Positions 35,682 to 47,639 are shown, counted from the first letter of the stretch. The stretch: DNA of 64,000 nucleotides from Kribbella aluminosa (GCF_017876295.1 NZ_JAGINT010000001.1:3534001-3598000), one strand, 5' to 3'. The notes: a model not told the origin generated them from the letters alone. Translations and numbers: made by a program.

Positions 35682-36366
35682 TCGCCGTGGCACCGTCCCT
35701 CAGTGACAGGGTCCTGGCGGCCCTGGCGACGGTGGCGGATCCCGAGCTGGACGAGCCGATCACCGAGCTCGGTTTCGTCCGCTCGGTCCGGATCGAGGAC
35801 GCGAAGGTGACCGTGCACCTGCGGTTGCCGACGTCGTTCTGCTCGCCGAACTTCGCCTACCTGATGGCGTCCGACGCGGTGGACGCACTGCGCCGGGTGG
35901 ACGGTCTTCGCGGAGTCGTGGTGCAGCTGGACGACCACCACGACTCGGACAAGATCAACGCGGGCCTGGCGGCGGACGCGGGGTACGTCGGCACGTTCGG
36001 CGTCGAGGCGGAAGAGAGCCTGGACGACCTCCGGCGGATCTTCCGGGAGAAGGCGCACACGGCGGCGATGGAACGGTGCGCCGAGCAACTGCTCAGGACC
36101 ACCGACGTGACCGTGGACGATCTCCACCTCGTCACGCTCGGAGATGTTCCAGAGGGTTCGCACAAGGAGGCGCTGGTACGGCGCCGGGCCGGGATCGGGC
36201 TCGGCGCCGCCCCCGCCGATCCGCTGGTGGTGGACGAGGCTGGTGCGGCACTCGTGGCCGCGGAGGTCCCGCTCAGGCTGCGGTTCGCCAAGTCGGTGCG
36301 GATCTCGATGGAAGGTAACGCGCACTTCTGTCGTGGACTGCTGGCTACAAGGTATGGGAGCACGGC

Positions 36367-36370
<4 letters not shown>
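35678..36370 (+). CDS. DUF59/MIP18-like metal-sulfur assembly protein
   Basis: 230 aa, ATGA overlap with the amidohydrolase, indicating translational coupling. N-terminal DUF59 domain: VLAALATVADPELDEPITEL (10-29), LGFVRSV and RLPTSFCSPNFAYLMASDAV with the conserved Cys near 55. The C-terminal half (RRIFREKAHTAAMERCAEQL) is specific to monooxygenase clusters. Likely helps iron insertion into the hydroxylase or ferredoxin; that is inferred from the domain. Confidence 0.8.
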
Positions 36371-39062
<2,692 letters not shown>

Positions 39063-39141
39063 GATGACGACCGAGCCTGCGGTGGACGCGGGGCCGACCG
39101 AGCCCGAGCTCGCCACCGCAGGCCAGCACCTCGCGGCGAGT

Positions 39142-39165
39142 AGATGGTAATGGGCGGTACTATCT
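39142..39165. promoter_or_regulatory. TetR-type operator over MFS promoter
   Basis: AGATGGTA-N8-TACTATCT; the right arm overlaps a TACTAT -10 box (39158-39163) 6 bases from the MFS ATG. The same 8+8+8 layout occurs at 40905-40928. Confidence 0.5.
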
Positions 39166-39169
39166 CTGC

Positions 39170-40318
39170 ATGACGGTTCCGGTGCGGCGATTGTGGGTGG
39201 CGGTGCTGTGTGGGTACCTGGCGTTCGGGGCGGCGTTGCAGGTGCTGCCGTCGTACGTGCCGGAGAAGTTCGGAGGTGGGGCGCTGGCGAGTGGGTCCGC
39301 GGTGGGGATCGCGTTCCTGGCGACGGCGTGCGGGCGGCCGTTCGCGGGATGGTTGGCGGATGCGGGGTGGTCGCGGCCGGTGGTGATCGCCGGGGGAGTG
39401 CTGGCGGCGATCGGGGGCCTGGGGCAACTGCTGGCGCCGGATCTCGGGTTGTTGCTGGTCGCGCGGTTGGTGATGGGTGCGGGCGAGGCCGCGTTGTTCT
39501 CGGCGGCGCTGCCGTGGGTGCTGGCCGGTACGCGGATGGCGCAGCGCGGGCGGTTGGCCGGCTGGTTCGGCTTGTCGATGTGGGGCGGCTTGGCGGGTGG
39601 TCCGGTGATCGCGGCCGCGCTGACGGCCGCCGCAGGTGGGGGTGTGCGGCTGGTTTGGTGGGTGGTCGTTGGTTTGTGCTTGGTGTCTGTCGGGCTGGTG
39701 CTGACGACTCGGCGGGATGCGCAGCGGGTCGAGCCGTTGGTGCGGATCGGAGGTGTTCGTGATCTGGTGCCGCCGGGGGTTCCGTTGCCGGGGGCAATTA
39801 TTGGGCTGGCCGCCTACTGTTACGGGACGGTTGCCGCGCTGCTGGTGCTGCGGCTTCGGGCCGGGCACCTCGGCGTCGACAACTTCGCGCTGAGTGTGTT
39901 CGCGGCTGCCTTCCTGGTCCTGCGGTTCGCGGGGAGCCCTTTGGTGGATCGGTACGGCGGGCGGGTGGTGGCGGTCGCGACCGTGAGCGTGGAGATCGGC
40001 GCGCTGGTAGTCATCGCGCTCGCGGGTGGGCCGGTGGTGGCGATCGTCGGTACGGCGTTCGCCGGGTTCGGGATGGCGCTGATCTATCCGGCGTGTGTCT
40101 CGATGACGCTCGATCGGGTGCGGGGGCTGCGGCCGGGCGTGTCGATGGGGGTGATGACCTCGTTCTGGGACCTCGGCGTGATGCTGGCGGGACCCCTCGG
40201 CGGGCTGATCGCGGAGCGGGCCGGGTTCCAGGCGGCGTTTCTGGTCGCGGCCGGCGCCGGGCTCGCGTGCGTCGTCGTACTGCTCAGAATGCCGCGTCGA
40301 GCAGTGTCTCCACGATGA
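39170..40318 (+). CDS. MFS transporter
   Basis: 382 aa with about 12 hydrophobic helices. The N-terminus starts within helix 1 (LWVAVLCGYLAFGAALQVLP); loop 2-3 motif GRPFAGWLADAGWSR matches the MFS A-motif. Similar to drug/sugar efflux proteins of the YfcJ/YhhS sort. -10 box 6 bases from ATG implies a leaderless mRNA. It is convergent and overlapping (35 bp) with the TetR gene, whose operator appears at its promoter. Substrate unknown. Confidence 0.82.
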   Translation: MTVPVRRLWVAVLCGYLAFGAALQVLPSYVPEKFGGGALASGSAVGIAFLATACGRPFAGWLADAGWSRPVVIAGGVLAAIGGLGQLLAPDLGLLLVARLVMGAGEAALFSAALPWVLAGTRMAQRGRLAGWFGLSMWGGLAGGPVIAAALTAAAGGGVRLVWWVVVGLCLVSVGLVLTTRRDAQRVEPLVRIGGVRDLVPPGVPLPGAIIGLAAYCYGTVAALLVLRLRAGHLGVDNFALSVFAAAFLVLRFAGSPLVDRYGGRVVAVATVSVEIGALVVIALAGGPVVAIVGTAFAGFGMALIYPACVSMTLDRVRGLRPGVSMGVMTSFWDLGVMLAGPLGGLIAERAGFQAAFLVAAGAGLACVVVLLRMPRRAVSPR

Positions 40319-40862
40319 CCCGCGCCTCCGCGCCCAGCCCGGGATCCTGGTCGATCGCGCTGATCAGAGTCGCACCTTCCAGTACGACGACCAGCTGCCG
40401 CGCGGTCACCCCGGGGTCGCGCGCGCCCGCCAGCAGGCGCTCGAAGAGCTCCCGGTAGAACCGGAGATGGTCCTGCGCGAGGCGCCGCGGAGCGCCGTCC
40501 TGGCCGCGGTCCTCGGTGGCCGCGTTCATCATCGCGCAGCCGCGGAACCCGGCTTCGGCGTACCAGGTCGCGACCAGGTCGAAGACCGCGAGAACCTGTG
40601 CGCGGCCGGGCGGTGCGGCGTCGACGGCCTCGTGGTGCCAGGCGCGGACCCGCTGCGTACGGTCGGTCAGCACCGCCTCGACCAGGCCTTCCTTCGAGCC
40701 GAAGTTCTTGTAGATGGTCAGCTTGGACGCGCCGGCCGCCTCGACGATCTCGTTGATCCCGGCCGCGTGGATCCCGCGCCGGCCGAACACCTCCGCCGCC
40801 GCCTTCAGGATCCGGGCCCGGGTCGCCTCGGGGTCCAGCCGTTCCCCCGCCTTCACCGGCAT
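40284..40862 (-). CDS. TetR-family transcriptional regulator
   Basis: 192 aa, ATG 40862 with GGAGGTG upstream. N-terminal HTH GINEIVEAAGASKLTIYKNFGSKEGL (about 35-60); C-terminal ligand domain with CAMMNAATEDRG (TetR_C of the YxaF/AcrR type). Matching inverted repeats in front of this gene (40905-40928) and the MFS gene suggest it represses itself, the MFS pump and the divergent esterase relic. Confidence 0.85.
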   Translation of the reverse strand: MPVKAGERLDPEATRARILKAAAEVFGRRGIHAAGINEIVEAAGASKLTIYKNFGSKEGLVEAVLTDRTQRVRAWHHEAVDAAPPGRAQVLAVFDLVATWYAEAGFRGCAMMNAATEDRGQDGAPRRLAQDHLRFYRELFERLLAGARDPGVTARQLVVVLEGATLISAIDQDPGLGAEARVIVETLLDAAF

Positions 40863-40904
40863 CGTGCGATCACCTCCACGGGTCCACCCTACCGAGCTGG
40901 ACCA

Positions 40905-40928
40905 AGATAAGAACGATCAGTACTATCA
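40905..40928. promoter_or_regulatory. TetR-type operator between tetR and esterase relic
   Basis: AGATAAGA-N8-TACTATCA, same half-site spacing as 39142-39165; TACTAT (40921-40926) would be the -10 of the divergent esterase gene. Confidence 0.45.
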
Positions 40929-40933
40929 TATCC

Positions 40934-41450
40934 ATGTGGGAACAAGTGGCTGCGGCGTTCGAGCGGAACTTCACCGAGCGGGGCGAGCCGGGCGCGGCGT
41001 TCGCGGCGTATCACAAAGGCGAGCTGGTGGTCGACCTGTGGGGAGGTACGGCGGACCGCGACACGATCCACCTGATGTTCTCCGGCACGAAGGGCCTGAC
41101 CACCGCGTGCATCCTCCTGCTCGTGCAGCGCAGGCAGCTCACCCGATCACCTGGGGCTGGTTGCTGGACGAGCTGATGCGGCGGGTGGACGGGCGCACCG
41201 TAGGCCAGTTCTTCGCGGAGGAATTCGCCGGGCCGCTCGGGCTCGAGGTGTGGATCGGGTTGCCCGCGGAACTGCGCTGGCGGGTGGCGACGATGGTGGC
41301 GCCGGACGGTGTCCTCGTCGAGGGGCCGAATCCGCTGTGGGTGCCGGTCGCGGAGAAGATCTGGAACAGCACCGAGTACCGGAGCGCCGGGCTGGCGGCT
41401 GCTGGTGGTGGCTCGCGGCACGGCGCGTTGCCGAGCCGCGAGTCTGCACA
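40934..41450 (+). pseudogene. serine hydrolase (beta-lactamase/EstB family) relic
   Basis: Begins as a normal class C-like esterase: MWEQVAAAFERNFTERGEPG and the SxxK motif at S50-K53 (FSGTKG). At about 41140 the frame breaks and about 85 residues are missing, including the Tyr motif; the text resumes as ITWGWLLDELMRRVDGRTVG and FFAEEFAGPLGLEVWIGLPA. The C-terminal third is absent. A TACTAT -10 box sits 7 bases upstream of the ATG, so the relic may still be transcribed. Non-functional. Confidence 0.75.
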
Positions 41451-41476
41451 CAGACAGGTGAGTCTGCTGCGGGCCC

Positions 41477-42922
41477 TCAGCCGAGGTAGTCGCGCCACGG
41501 GCCGGTGATCGCCAGCGTGATGCCCGGCGACTGGATGTTGACGAACAGCACCTTGCCGTCGGCGGAGAACGACGGGCCGGTGAACTCGGAGTCGTTCAGC
41601 TGGTTCCGGGCGATGGCGTACGTCGGGCCGCCCGGGGTCGCGCTCAGCACGTGGCTGCTGGCCTGGCCGTCCTCGGCGAGGATCAGCGAACCCCACGGCG
41701 TCACGGTGACGTTGTCCGGGCCGTCGAAGTTGTAGTCGTCGTACTTCGCCTCGGCGCCCTTGTTCGCGGCGGCGTTCTCCGGGAAGTACGTGACCAGCTG
41801 GATCGTCCCGGCGTCGTAGTTGTAGAACCAGACCATGCCGTCGTGCGGGACCGCGTCGGCGGGCAGGTCCGACGTACCGGACTCGGCGTACGAGTTCACG
41901 ACGTACACGCCGTCCTTGGTGCCGAAGACGCCCTCGAACTTCTTGCCGCGGGTGATCTGGCCGTCGGTGAACTGCTTGCGGACCGACGTGGTCACGCCGT
42001 CGCGGTCCGGCACCGGCACCCACTTCACCCGGAACGGCCGCAGCAACTGCGCCGAGGTCAGGTACGCGACGTCCGGGATCGGCTTGCCGTCGTCACCCAG
42101 GATGGCGAGCGCTTCGAGGGTGCCGAAGTCCTTGTTCTGCAGGTCCTGCCAGCTACGCGGGCCGAGCTTGTAGCCGCGCGGCGCCGACCAGCGGTAGAAG
42201 GTCCCGTTCGGGCCGGAGGCGTCCTCGGACAGGTAGACGTGGGTCCGGTTCTCGCCGATCGCGAGCGCCTCGTGGGCGTACCGGCCGAGCGCCTTCAGCG
42301 GGACCGGGTGCGCGGTCCTGCCGTCGCCCCAGACCTCGAACACGTAGCCGTGATCCTTCAGCCGGGTGGTGCCGTTGGCCTTGTTCTCGGTCTCCTCGCA
42401 GGTCATCCAGGTGCCCCACGGGGTCGGGCCGCCGGCGCAGTTCGTCAGCGTGCCGGAGATGCCGACCCACTCGCCGAGGTTCTTGCCGTCCTTGTCGACG
42501 TCGATGACCGTGCAGCCGCCGGCCGCGCCGACGCCGCTGTCGTAGACAGTGCCCTCGATCTGCGGTACGCCGAGCTCGTTGGCGCCGCCGATCTCGTGGT
42601 TCTGGATCAGCTGGTAACGGCCGTGGCCCGTGGAGAACACCGCCGTACCGTCGTGCAGGGTCGGCGTCGGGTGACCGGTCTTCAGCTTGGTCTCGCCGGC
42701 CTGGGTGACGATCCTGTACTTGAACCCGGCCGGCAGCGCGAGGACGCCCTTGGGGTCGTCGAGCAGCGGCGGGAACGGCCGGTGCTGCGGGAACGGCGTG
42801 CGGCCGGGGTGCGACGCGGGCGTGGCCTCGGCCAGCGTCGGCACGGCACCGACGGTGGTGAACCCGACGCCCGCGGCGCCGGCAGCGGCGCCGCGGAGGA
42901 CGGAACGGCGGTCGACAGACAT
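41477..42922 (-). CDS. PhoX-like (DUF839) secreted phosphatase family protein
   Basis: 481 aa. Twin-arginine signal DRRSVLRGAAAGAAGVGFTT (4-23), then a beta-propeller of the PhoX/DUF839 family: IQNHEIGGANELG, NCAGGPTPWGTWMTCEETEN, VFGTKDGVYVVNSYAESG and PDNVTVTPWGSLILAEDG. PhoX enzymes are Ca/Fe phosphatases; the conserved Cys and Glu of the CEE motif are present. Predicted exported and folded in the cytoplasm first. Phosphate regulation is not evident from the promoter. Confidence 0.85.
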   Translation of the reverse strand: MSVDRRSVLRGAAAGAAGVGFTTVGAVPTLAEATPASHPGRTPFPQHRPFPPLLDDPKGVLALPAGFKYRIVTQAGETKLKTGHPTPTLHDGTAVFSTGHGRYQLIQNHEIGGANELGVPQIEGTVYDSGVGAAGGCTVIDVDKDGKNLGEWVGISGTLTNCAGGPTPWGTWMTCEETENKANGTTRLKDHGYVFEVWGDGRTAHPVPLKALGRYAHEALAIGENRTHVYLSEDASGPNGTFYRWSAPRGYKLGPRSWQDLQNKDFGTLEALAILGDDGKPIPDVAYLTSAQLLRPFRVKWVPVPDRDGVTTSVRKQFTDGQITRGKKFEGVFGTKDGVYVVNSYAESGTSDLPADAVPHDGMVWFYNYDAGTIQLVTYFPENAAANKGAEAKYDDYNFDGPDNVTVTPWGSLILAEDGQASSHVLSATPGGPTYAIARNQLNDSEFTGPSFSADGKVLFVNIQSPGITLAITGPWRDYLG

Positions 42923-43080
42923 GATGTGACTCCTTGGAAATGACGGTTCCCGAGGTTTGGATCTTTCAGGTCCTGGGCTGACAGGCGGGAAACACCAGGT
43001 GAACTGCTCTCAGCCAACTCTCAGTTGGGCCACCGCAACGAACGGTCACCGGCCGGCGTCTACTGTGAGAGGTGATCGTG

Positions 43081-43470
43081 ATGCGGAAGGTGCTGACCGT
43101 GGTAGCGGTGGCCGCGCTGCTGGTTGCGTGCGGCAACGAATCGACGACCGGAGGACAACCGTCCATGACGCCGAGCACGAGTAGCAGTTCCGGACCGGCG
43201 AGCCCCGGCGGCGGTCCGGCCGAGCTGGCCAAGGCCGACCTGGTGAAGCGCCTGGGCGTGGACGCCGCCGTCGTGAAGGTGGTCAGCTCCGACGAGGTGA
43301 CTTGGCCGGACGGGAGCCTGGGCTGCCCGGAGCCGGGCATGCGATACACCCAGATGCTGGTGCAGGGAAACCGGACGATCCTCGAGGTCGACGGGAAGCA
43401 GTACGCGTACCACTCCAGCGCCTACCGGGCGCCGTTCCTTTGTGAGCATCCGACACCGACCGCACGGTGA
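43081..43470 (+). CDS. small secreted lipoprotein
   Basis: 129 aa. Signal peptide MRKVLTVVAVAALLVACGNE with lipobox LVAC (Cys at about 17), then a Ser/Thr/Pro/Gly linker and a compact domain (ADLVKRLGVDAAVVKVVSSD, WPDGSLGCPEPGMRYTQM) with three Cys that could form disulfides. The domain resembles a common actinobacterial unnamed family with SLGCPxPGxxYxQ. Start at ATG 43081 preferred because GAGGTGAT lies 6-9 bases upstream. Confidence 0.75.
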   Translation: MRKVLTVVAVAALLVACGNESTTGGQPSMTPSTSSSSGPASPGGGPAELAKADLVKRLGVDAAVVKVVSSDEVTWPDGSLGCPEPGMRYTQMLVQGNRTILEVDGKQYAYHSSAYRAPFLCEHPTPTAR

Positions 43471-43504
43471 AAACTTTCTGCACCATCGGGTGTATCAATT
43501 CGCG

Positions 43505-43542
43505 CCGAGGGCGACTCCGCAGCAATGGGGGGACGCCCTCGG
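43505..43542. terminator. stem-loop after lipoprotein gene
   Basis: CCGAGGGCG (43505-43513) and CGCCCTCGG (43534-43542), a perfect 9-bp stem with 20-base loop, 35 bp past the lipoprotein stop; no T-run, as usual in actinobacteria. Confidence 0.55.
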
Positions 43543-43587
43543 GCCGTTGCAGGGGGGAGAGCGGCGCGGGGCTGCGTAGAGGGGGGA

Positions 43588-43643
43588 GCTGACGCGGTGC
43601 GGAGGGTCCGGGAGGTCAGGCCGGAGGTCCGCACCGCGTCAGC
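43588..43643. terminator. 16-bp stem-loop terminator, likely bidirectional
   Basis: GCTGACGCGGTGCGGA (43588-43603) and its exact complement TCCGCACCGCGTCAGC (43628-43643), 24-base loop, ending 8 bp from the protease stop codon. It separates the convergent lipoprotein and subtilase genes. Confidence 0.75.
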
Positions 43644-43651
43644 GCGCCCGC

Positions 43652-44917
43652 TCAGAGCGAGGCGAGTGCGTCCCCCGCCCGGAGCACCGGGCCGGCGCCC
43701 GGCGCCGGCTGGGTCCGGGCGAACGCGAGCAGCGCGTCGGCCGCTTGCTGGGCGTTCTCGCCGGTGACCGACATCCGCCCGGCGATCAGCCCGGCGACGA
43801 GTGGCGTCGCGAACGACGTACCGCTCCAGCTGGCCATGCCTTCGAACGTGCGGAGTTCACCGGCGTGCGGCGGCTCGGTGCACTGGTACTCGCCGGTGAG
43901 GAACGCGTTCACCAGGTCCTCGCCGGGCGCGTACACGTCGACCCAGCCGCCGAAGTTGCTGAACGACGCGCGGTCGCGCCCGTTGTCCGCGAGTGCGCCG
44001 ACGCCGACCGCCTCCGGGAACGCGGCCGGCCAGAAGTAGTCCCGGGTCGCCTCGTTGCCCGCGGCCGCGACCAGTGCCAGGCCGTTGATCCGGTTCAGCC
44101 GGGTGTCGACGAACACGTCCAGCCCGAGCGGCGGCAGGTTGAAGCGGGTCCGGGTGCCCGCCGACAGGCTGATGATGTCCGGCGCCAGGTCGAGTACCTC
44201 GTCCAGCGCCTGCGCGAGGTCGAACTCCCAGATCGCGCCGGCCGTGGTGAAGTAGCTCTTCACGACGATTTCCACGTTGCGCGCGATCGCCCGCATCACA
44301 CCGGCGATGAACGTGCCGTGCCCGGCGTACGGCCGGATCCGCCCGGAGCCGTCGAACGCGTTCTCCGGGTCGCCGGTCACCCCGCCCAGCCAGTACGCCG
44401 CCGGGGCGTCGGACCAGCCGACGTCGAGTACGACGACCTTCACGCCGCGCCCGTCGGCGGCACCCGCGGGCAGGAACGGCGTCGGCAGTACCGGGTCCGG
44501 CGGGCTGCCGGGCGGTACCTCCGCGGGCTCGGTGGCCGGGCACGGGCTGACGCTCGGGCACACGTAGAACAGGTGTTCCGGTGTCACCACGCCACGGCCG
44601 AGCCGCAGGTCGGCGTACCGCAGGAATCGTTGGGTGTACGAACGATCTTCCGGTGCGTCCTGCGGGACGCGCTCCGGGAGCAGCAGCCGGGTGACTCCGC
44701 CGATCCCGCCCTCGTCCGGGCGACCGCCCTCGAAGAGTTCGATGACCCGCGTGAGGTCCTCGTCGCGGACCAGCACCACCCCGGTGCGGTAGAGGTAGTC
44801 CGCCCCCTGCGGCCTTTTCTCCCAGTCCTCCGGGTAGATTTCGACCGCTTTTCCGTACGCCTCCAGAATCAGTTCGAGTTGGGCGACGTACTTTCGCTCA
44901 TTCGTTTGATCTTGCAC
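43652..44917 (-). CDS. intracellular S8 (subtilisin-like) serine protease
   Basis: 421 aa from a GTG at 44917 (GGGGGG 11-17 bases upstream). No signal peptide or propeptide secretion signal; N-terminal 110 residues are helical (YVAQLELILEAYGKAVEIYP). Peptidase S8 catalytic triad intact: D165 (VVLDVGWS), H200 (YAGHGTF), S368 (SGTSFATP), oxyanion N288 (AAAGNEAT). Being cytoplasmic and divergent from a CHAT protease gene and its sigma factor, it probably acts in the same proteolytic signalling module rather than in nutrition. Confidence 0.88.
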   Translation of the reverse strand: MQDQTNERKYVAQLELILEAYGKAVEIYPEDWEKRPQGADYLYRTGVVLVRDEDLTRVIELFEGGRPDEGGIGGVTRLLLPERVPQDAPEDRSYTQRFLRYADLRLGRGVVTPEHLFYVCPSVSPCPATEPAEVPPGSPPDPVLPTPFLPAGAADGRGVKVVVLDVGWSDAPAAYWLGGVTGDPENAFDGSGRIRPYAGHGTFIAGVMRAIARNVEIVVKSYFTTAGAIWEFDLAQALDEVLDLAPDIISLSAGTRTRFNLPPLGLDVFVDTRLNRINGLALVAAAGNEATRDYFWPAAFPEAVGVGALADNGRDRASFSNFGGWVDVYAPGEDLVNAFLTGEYQCTEPPHAGELRTFEGMASWSGTSFATPLVAGLIAGRMSVTGENAQQAADALLAFARTQPAPGAGPVLRAGDALASL

Positions 44918-44941
44918 AGTTCTCGTTCCCCCCTTGATCAA

Positions 44942-44963
44942 TGAAATGGCGCTTATCATTTCA
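44942..44963. promoter_or_regulatory. inverted repeat in S8/CHAT divergent promoter
   Basis: TGAAATG-N8-CATTTCA, perfect 7-bp arms. The right half overlaps TATCAT (44954-44959), the likely -10 of the CHAT gene, whose GTG is 6 bases further, implying a leaderless message. A site for shared control of the two proteases. Confidence 0.55.
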
Positions 44964-44965
44964 GA

Positions 44966-47605
44966 GTGCCGGTGGCAGGGGGGAGTGCCGCGGCGGCAGA
45001 ATATCTGCTGCCGCTCGCGTTGTCGCGTCCGCACGACGCGATCGCTTCGGCGCGCACGCTGCTGGCCGCGGATCCGGCCACGGCCGCCGCGTCGATCGCG
45101 CATCAGGCGTGGGGGATCGGGCTGCGGCAGCTCGGCGACGTACCGACGGCGGTCCGGCAGTTGCGGACCGCGCTGCGGCTGGCGGAGCGGTCCGGTCGGT
45201 CGGAGCGGGAGGCGGATGTCCTTGCCACGTTGGGCGCGACGCTCGGTCGGGCGGGGCGCGGCCGTGAAGGGCTGGCGCGGCTGGACCGGGCGGTGGACCT
45301 CAGCCGGGGCGCGTTGACGGGGCGGGTGCTGCTGCGGCGGGCCGACGTACTGCTGGTGCTCGGCCGGCACCGGGAGGCGCTCGACGATCTGCGGTCGGCG
45401 ATCGCGCGGTTGCGGCGGTCCGGCGATCAGGTCTGGGAGGCGCGGTCGCGGAACTATCGCGGATTCATCCAGCTGGCGTTGGGCGCGACGGTGCGGGCAG
45501 ACGCGGATTTCGCGGTCGCGGAGAAGTTGTACGCCGCGACCGGCCAGGAGTTCGAGTACGCCGAGGCGCGCCAGAACCGCGGACTGGCCGCGTACGCGCG
45601 CGGGGATCTGCCGGCCGCGCTGCGGTACCTGGACGAGGCAGGCCGGCGGTTCGCGGCGGTCGGTGTCAGCTGGCCGGATCTCGCGATCGACCGGTGCGGC
45701 GTACTGCTGGCGGCCGGGTTGAGCGCGGAGGCGCTGGCCGAGCTGGATCAGGCGATCGGCGCCGAGGGCGGTCCGGCGACGAAGCGGGGGGAGCTGTTGT
45801 TCGCGGCGGCGACGGCCGCGCTGGCGGCGGGGGATCCGGCCGGGGCGCAGGAACGGGCGGAGCGGGCGCGGCGGTTGTTCTCCGCGCAGCGGCGCGAGTG
45901 GTGGTCGGTACGGTCGTCGATGGTCGTGCTGGAGGCGCGGTACCAGGCTGGTGAACGCGGGGAGCCGTTGCTGCGGCGGGTGACCGCGGTGGCGCGGCGG
46001 CTCGATGCCGTGGGGGCGTCGGAGGCGACGGCCGCGCATCTGCTGGCCGGACGGCTGGCGCTGGCGGCCGGGCGGACGTCGGCTGCGGATCGGCAACTGG
46101 AGCTGGCGGGGCGGCAAAGCAAGGACGCGCCGCCGATCGCGCGGAGTGCGGCCTGGCTGGGGAAGGCGCTGCGGGCCGAGGCGCGGGGCGACGTACGGTC
46201 GATGTTGTCGGCGTGCGGCCGTGGGCTGGACGCGTTGGACGAGCACCGCCTGACGATGGGCGCGACCGAGCTACGGGCGCTGGCGACCGGGCAAGGTGCC
46301 GAGCTGGCCGAGCTGGCGTTGCGGGACGCGTTGCGGCGCGACGATCCACGGCGACTGCTGGTGTGGGCCGAGCGCTGGCGGGCGACCGCGCTGGGCGTTC
46401 CGCCGGTACGTCCGCCGGACGACGAGCAACTGGCCGGAGAGCTGGCGGCGTTGCGGGACGTCGTACGGCGGTTGGACGCGGCACCGGATCCTTCGCTGGA
46501 GAAGGAACGCCGGCGGCTGGAGAAGGCTGTCCGCGATCGCTCTCTTCGGGCTCAGGGTGTCTCGCCGGCTGGGGCGCGCGGACGCTCACTCGATGTCGAC
46601 GAGCTGATCGAGGCGCTTGGCGAGACCGTGCTGGTCGAGTTGGTCGAGGTCGGCGGCGTGCTGCACGCGGTGGTGGTGCGCGACGGTCGGCTCGGGCGGC
46701 ACGAAGTGGGTCCACTCGCAGCAGCTGCGCTGGAGGTGGAGCGCTCCCGCTTCCACCTCCGTCGCCTCGCACACGCCCGCCCGGACAACGGCCCGGGGCG
46801 GGGATATCGCGGGCCGACGTTCGACGTGCTGGGGGCGCGGTTGCGGGAGGCGATCCTGGGGGCTGCGCAGGAGTTGCTGGGGGATCGGCCCGTGGTGGTG
46901 GTTCCGCCGGGGCGATTGCAGGCGTTGCCATGGGGGCTGGTGCTGGGGGAGCGGGCGGTGAACGTGGTGCCTTCAGCGGCGGTGTGGTTGCGGGCGCGGG
47001 AGGTGCGCGCGCCCGCGGACCGGCGAGTGGTGCTGGTGCTCGGGCCGGGGTTGCCGGCGGCGCGCGGTGAGGTGATGCGGCTGGCGGCGGCGTACCCGGA
47101 CGCGACCGTACTCGCGGACGGCGACGCGACGGCGGACAACGTACTGCGGGCCCTGGACGGCGCGTGGATCGCGCATATCGCTGCCCACGGTACGTTTCGG
47201 GCGGACAGCCCGCTGTTCTCGTCGCTGCGGCTCGACGACGGGCCATTGACCGTGTACGACTTCGAGCGGCTGCGCAGGGCGCCGTACCGGATGATCTTGT
47301 CCAGTTGCGATTCCGGGCTGGCGAAGCCGGTCGGCGCGGACGAGCTGCTCGGGTTGAGCAGCAGCCTGATCCCGCTCGGTGCGGCGGGCATCCTCGCGAG
47401 CGTCGTACCGGTGAACGATCCGGCGACGGCGCCGCTGATGCTCGCGGTGCACGCGAACCTGCGGGCCGGGCAGTCGCTCGCGGAGGCGTTCGCGGCGGCC
47501 CGGCAGGCGGTCGTCGGCGATCCGGTCGCGGAGGCGGCCGGCCGATCGTTCGTCGCACTCGGGGCCGATGTATCAGCAGTCGGCCGGAGCGCTCTGTACC
47601 AGTAA
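44966..47605 (+). CDS. TPR-CHAT caspase-like protease
   Basis: 879 aa, GTG start just after a -10 box. Residues 1-560 are helical TPR-like repeats (LRQLGDVPTAVRQLRTALRL, LRRADVLLVLGRHREALDDL, LLFAAATAALAAGDPAGAQE). The C-terminal CHAT domain (about 600-879) has catalytic H741 (IAHIAAHGTFRADSPLFS) and C781 (LSSCDSG). This is the separase/caspase-type peptidase fold; in type III-E CRISPR a TPR-CHAT cleaves an inhibitor to release a sigma factor. Followed 34 bp later by a sigma factor gene. Confidence 0.9.
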   Translation: MPVAGGSAAAAEYLLPLALSRPHDAIASARTLLAADPATAAASIAHQAWGIGLRQLGDVPTAVRQLRTALRLAERSGRSEREADVLATLGATLGRAGRGREGLARLDRAVDLSRGALTGRVLLRRADVLLVLGRHREALDDLRSAIARLRRSGDQVWEARSRNYRGFIQLALGATVRADADFAVAEKLYAATGQEFEYAEARQNRGLAAYARGDLPAALRYLDEAGRRFAAVGVSWPDLAIDRCGVLLAAGLSAEALAELDQAIGAEGGPATKRGELLFAAATAALAAGDPAGAQERAERARRLFSAQRREWWSVRSSMVVLEARYQAGERGEPLLRRVTAVARRLDAVGASEATAAHLLAGRLALAAGRTSAADRQLELAGRQSKDAPPIARSAAWLGKALRAEARGDVRSMLSACGRGLDALDEHRLTMGATELRALATGQGAELAELALRDALRRDDPRRLLVWAERWRATALGVPPVRPPDDEQLAGELAALRDVVRRLDAAPDPSLEKERRRLEKAVRDRSLRAQGVSPAGARGRSLDVDELIEALGETVLVELVEVGGVLHAVVVRDGRLGRHEVGPLAAAALEVERSRFHLRRLAHARPDNGPGRGYRGPTFDVLGARLREAILGAAQELLGDRPVVVVPPGRLQALPWGLVLGERAVNVVPSAAVWLRAREVRAPADRRVVLVLGPGLPAARGEVMRLAAAYPDATVLADGDATADNVLRALDGAWIAHIAAHGTFRADSPLFSSLRLDDGPLTVYDFERLRRAPYRMILSSCDSGLAKPVGADELLGLSSSLIPLGAAGILASVVPVNDPATAPLMLAVHANLRAGQSLAEAFAAARQAVVGDPVAEAAGRSFVALGADVSAVGRSALYQ

Positions 47606-47639
47606 GAACCAGTAAGCGGTCCGGCGGAGAGGGGACGGC

